Assembly (NCBI GenBank): GCA_011316305.1
Contig: SAUG01000138.1
Coordinates: 62,001-126,000, forward strand
From: Rusavskia elegans
Taxonomy: Eukaryota > Ascomycota > Lecanoromycetes > Teloschistales > Teloschistaceae
Direction of reading: 5' to 3'
DNA: 64,000 bases
Shown here: positions 63,196-64,000 of the stretch, piece after piece
How positions within the stretch are numbered: position 1 is the first letter of the stretch
Layout of the letters: each line of letters opens with the position of its first letter
Position numbers and translations under genes: made by a program
The notes under the pieces: generated by a model
The model's input: only the letters and a program-made list of their open reading frames with translations
Told to the model about the DNA's origin: nothing
Databases searched by the model: none

Positions 63196-63528
63196 GATAT
63201 TTTTAAACGATTTCTATTTTCAATCTAGTTGAATTATAAATTAAATATTAATTATTAATCATTAAATCGGTAAAGTTAATACTTTTCGAATAGGTTAAAG
63301 TTTTCTCTAGTTCGATATAATATTATTACAATAAAAATGACCTTTAATATATATATAAAAAATAAAGAATATCGATTAAAGTTAATTAGAAATAATATAC
63401 GATAAACTTTTTTCTTTTAAAATATAATGTTATAAAATTATAGCGTTTTTTCATCGAATTAAAACGATTCTATTAGTTTTTTATCGAAATAGAAAAAAAT
63501 CTTTTATTAAAAATCTAATAGTAATATT
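63196..63528. other. Unassigned spacer right of element L
   Basis: About 330 bp of AT-rich sequence with no recognised repeat or coding relic. Confidence 0.4.
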
Positions 63529-63661
63529 TAGATTGGTCGTCGGATCGAATTTTCAATCTAGATTAACTAATTTAATTCGATCCGAATCGAGTTAAAAAAC
63601 AGTCCGACAAAATCTAAATTAAATTAGATTATTTTAAAATTCGATCCGATTTGATTTCGAA
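63529..63661. mobile_element. hAT end fragment
   Basis: Starts TAGATTGGTCGTCGGATCG, the right-end type of this hAT group in reverse orientation, and is cut after 133 bp by a second hAT end. The last eight bases, ATTTCGAA, would be the left target duplication of that second element. Confidence 0.7.
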
Positions 63662-64000
63662 TAAATTGGCCGTCGAGTCGGATTTTAAACCCGGATTAAA
63701 AAAACCGATCCGATCCGAATCGGTTCCGACTTTTCTAGATACCGAACCGACGGATTTTTAATTCCTAATTTATAATCCAATCCGTCCTATTTCGAAATAA
63801 CTAAAATACTAAATAATAATATAAAAGTATAATTTTAGTATTAAAGTTTTATCTAGTTTATTAAAAAAACTCTAGTTAACTAACTACGCTAGCTACAAGA
63901 GTACTAGTAAAATTAAAAATATTATCTAAATCTATTATCTTAAAATGATATTAAATATAATATTATATATGATATTTAACTATTTATAAAGATTTAGCGG
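63662..64000 (-). mobile_element. hAT element entering from the right edge
   Basis: Starts TAAATTGGCCGTCGAGTCGG and continues into sequence matching the reverse complement of the right end at 15050-15263 (including AAAAGTATAATTTTAGTATTAAAG). The element is in reverse orientation and its remainder lies beyond the window. Confidence 0.75.

Noticed and set aside
1..64000. Possibility of an AT-rich bacterial, mitochondrial or protist genome.
   Set aside because: No gene-dense layout, rRNA or tRNA is seen. LTR retrotransposons with 5-bp duplications and the CpA-specific loss pattern point to a RIP-competent ascomycete.

Overview
The window looks like a gene-poor, AT-rich repeat block from a filamentous ascomycete (Pezizomycotina). 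The reason is a strong repeat-induced point mutation (RIP) signature: CpA and its complement TpG are nearly gone, TpA is everywhere, CpG survives, and almost every relic reading frame is broken by TAA/TAG at positions where CAA, CAG or TGG would be expected. I find no intact host gene, tRNA, rRNA or CRISPR array. The species cannot be named from the sequence.

The block is a stack of transposons inserted into transposons. Insertions were dated relative to each other from target-site duplications (TSDs). Region 1-15.3 kb: a hAT-type DNA transposon whose left part lies outside the window was hit by Ty3/gypsy element A (46-13264, TSD TAATA), whose LTR was hit by a second copy of the same family, element B (6435-13046, TSD CTAAT). 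Region 15.5-21.1 kb: element F, an LTR element carrying gypsy pol remnants (RT, RNase H, integrase) but no visible gag, is broken by a solo LTR with a 160-bp MITE in it, by a second MITE, and by an unclassified ~950-bp repeat (X). Region 21.3-25.1 kb: a 407-bp non-autonomous hAT element (perfect 8-bp TSD TTTATATA) is split by element C.

Elements C (21577-24918), D (25368-41547), E (49126-52471) and L (42392-63195) form one ~3.3-3.35 kb LTR family with 410-bp LTRs. They encode gag with a zinc knuckle and a protease-like tail but no polymerase. F has LTRs of the same family, so gag-only and pol-only versions appear side by side.

Region 25.4-41.5 kb is element D with a ~3.1-kb hAT element in its right LTR. 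That hAT contains element G (30350-37925, a short LTR element with a C2H2-finger/proline-rich frame), which contains Ty1/copia element H (30830-36507). It also contains a second hAT derivative (38050-40202) that carries a Tc1/mariner element (38299-39952). Region 42.4-63.2 kb is element L, interrupted by a second copy of X, by a 2.4-kb hAT, and by K, a TA-flanked insertion of 14.1 kb (about 10.75 kb once nested E is removed). K has short imperfect inverted ends and long plus-strand coding relics that I cannot assign to a known family. It is the best candidate for something undescribed here. The right edge (63.5-64 kb) holds two more hAT ends.

All coding relics are treated as pseudogenes. Their limits are approximate because reading frames had to be followed through stops by eye. 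Element ends with matching TSDs are base-exact.
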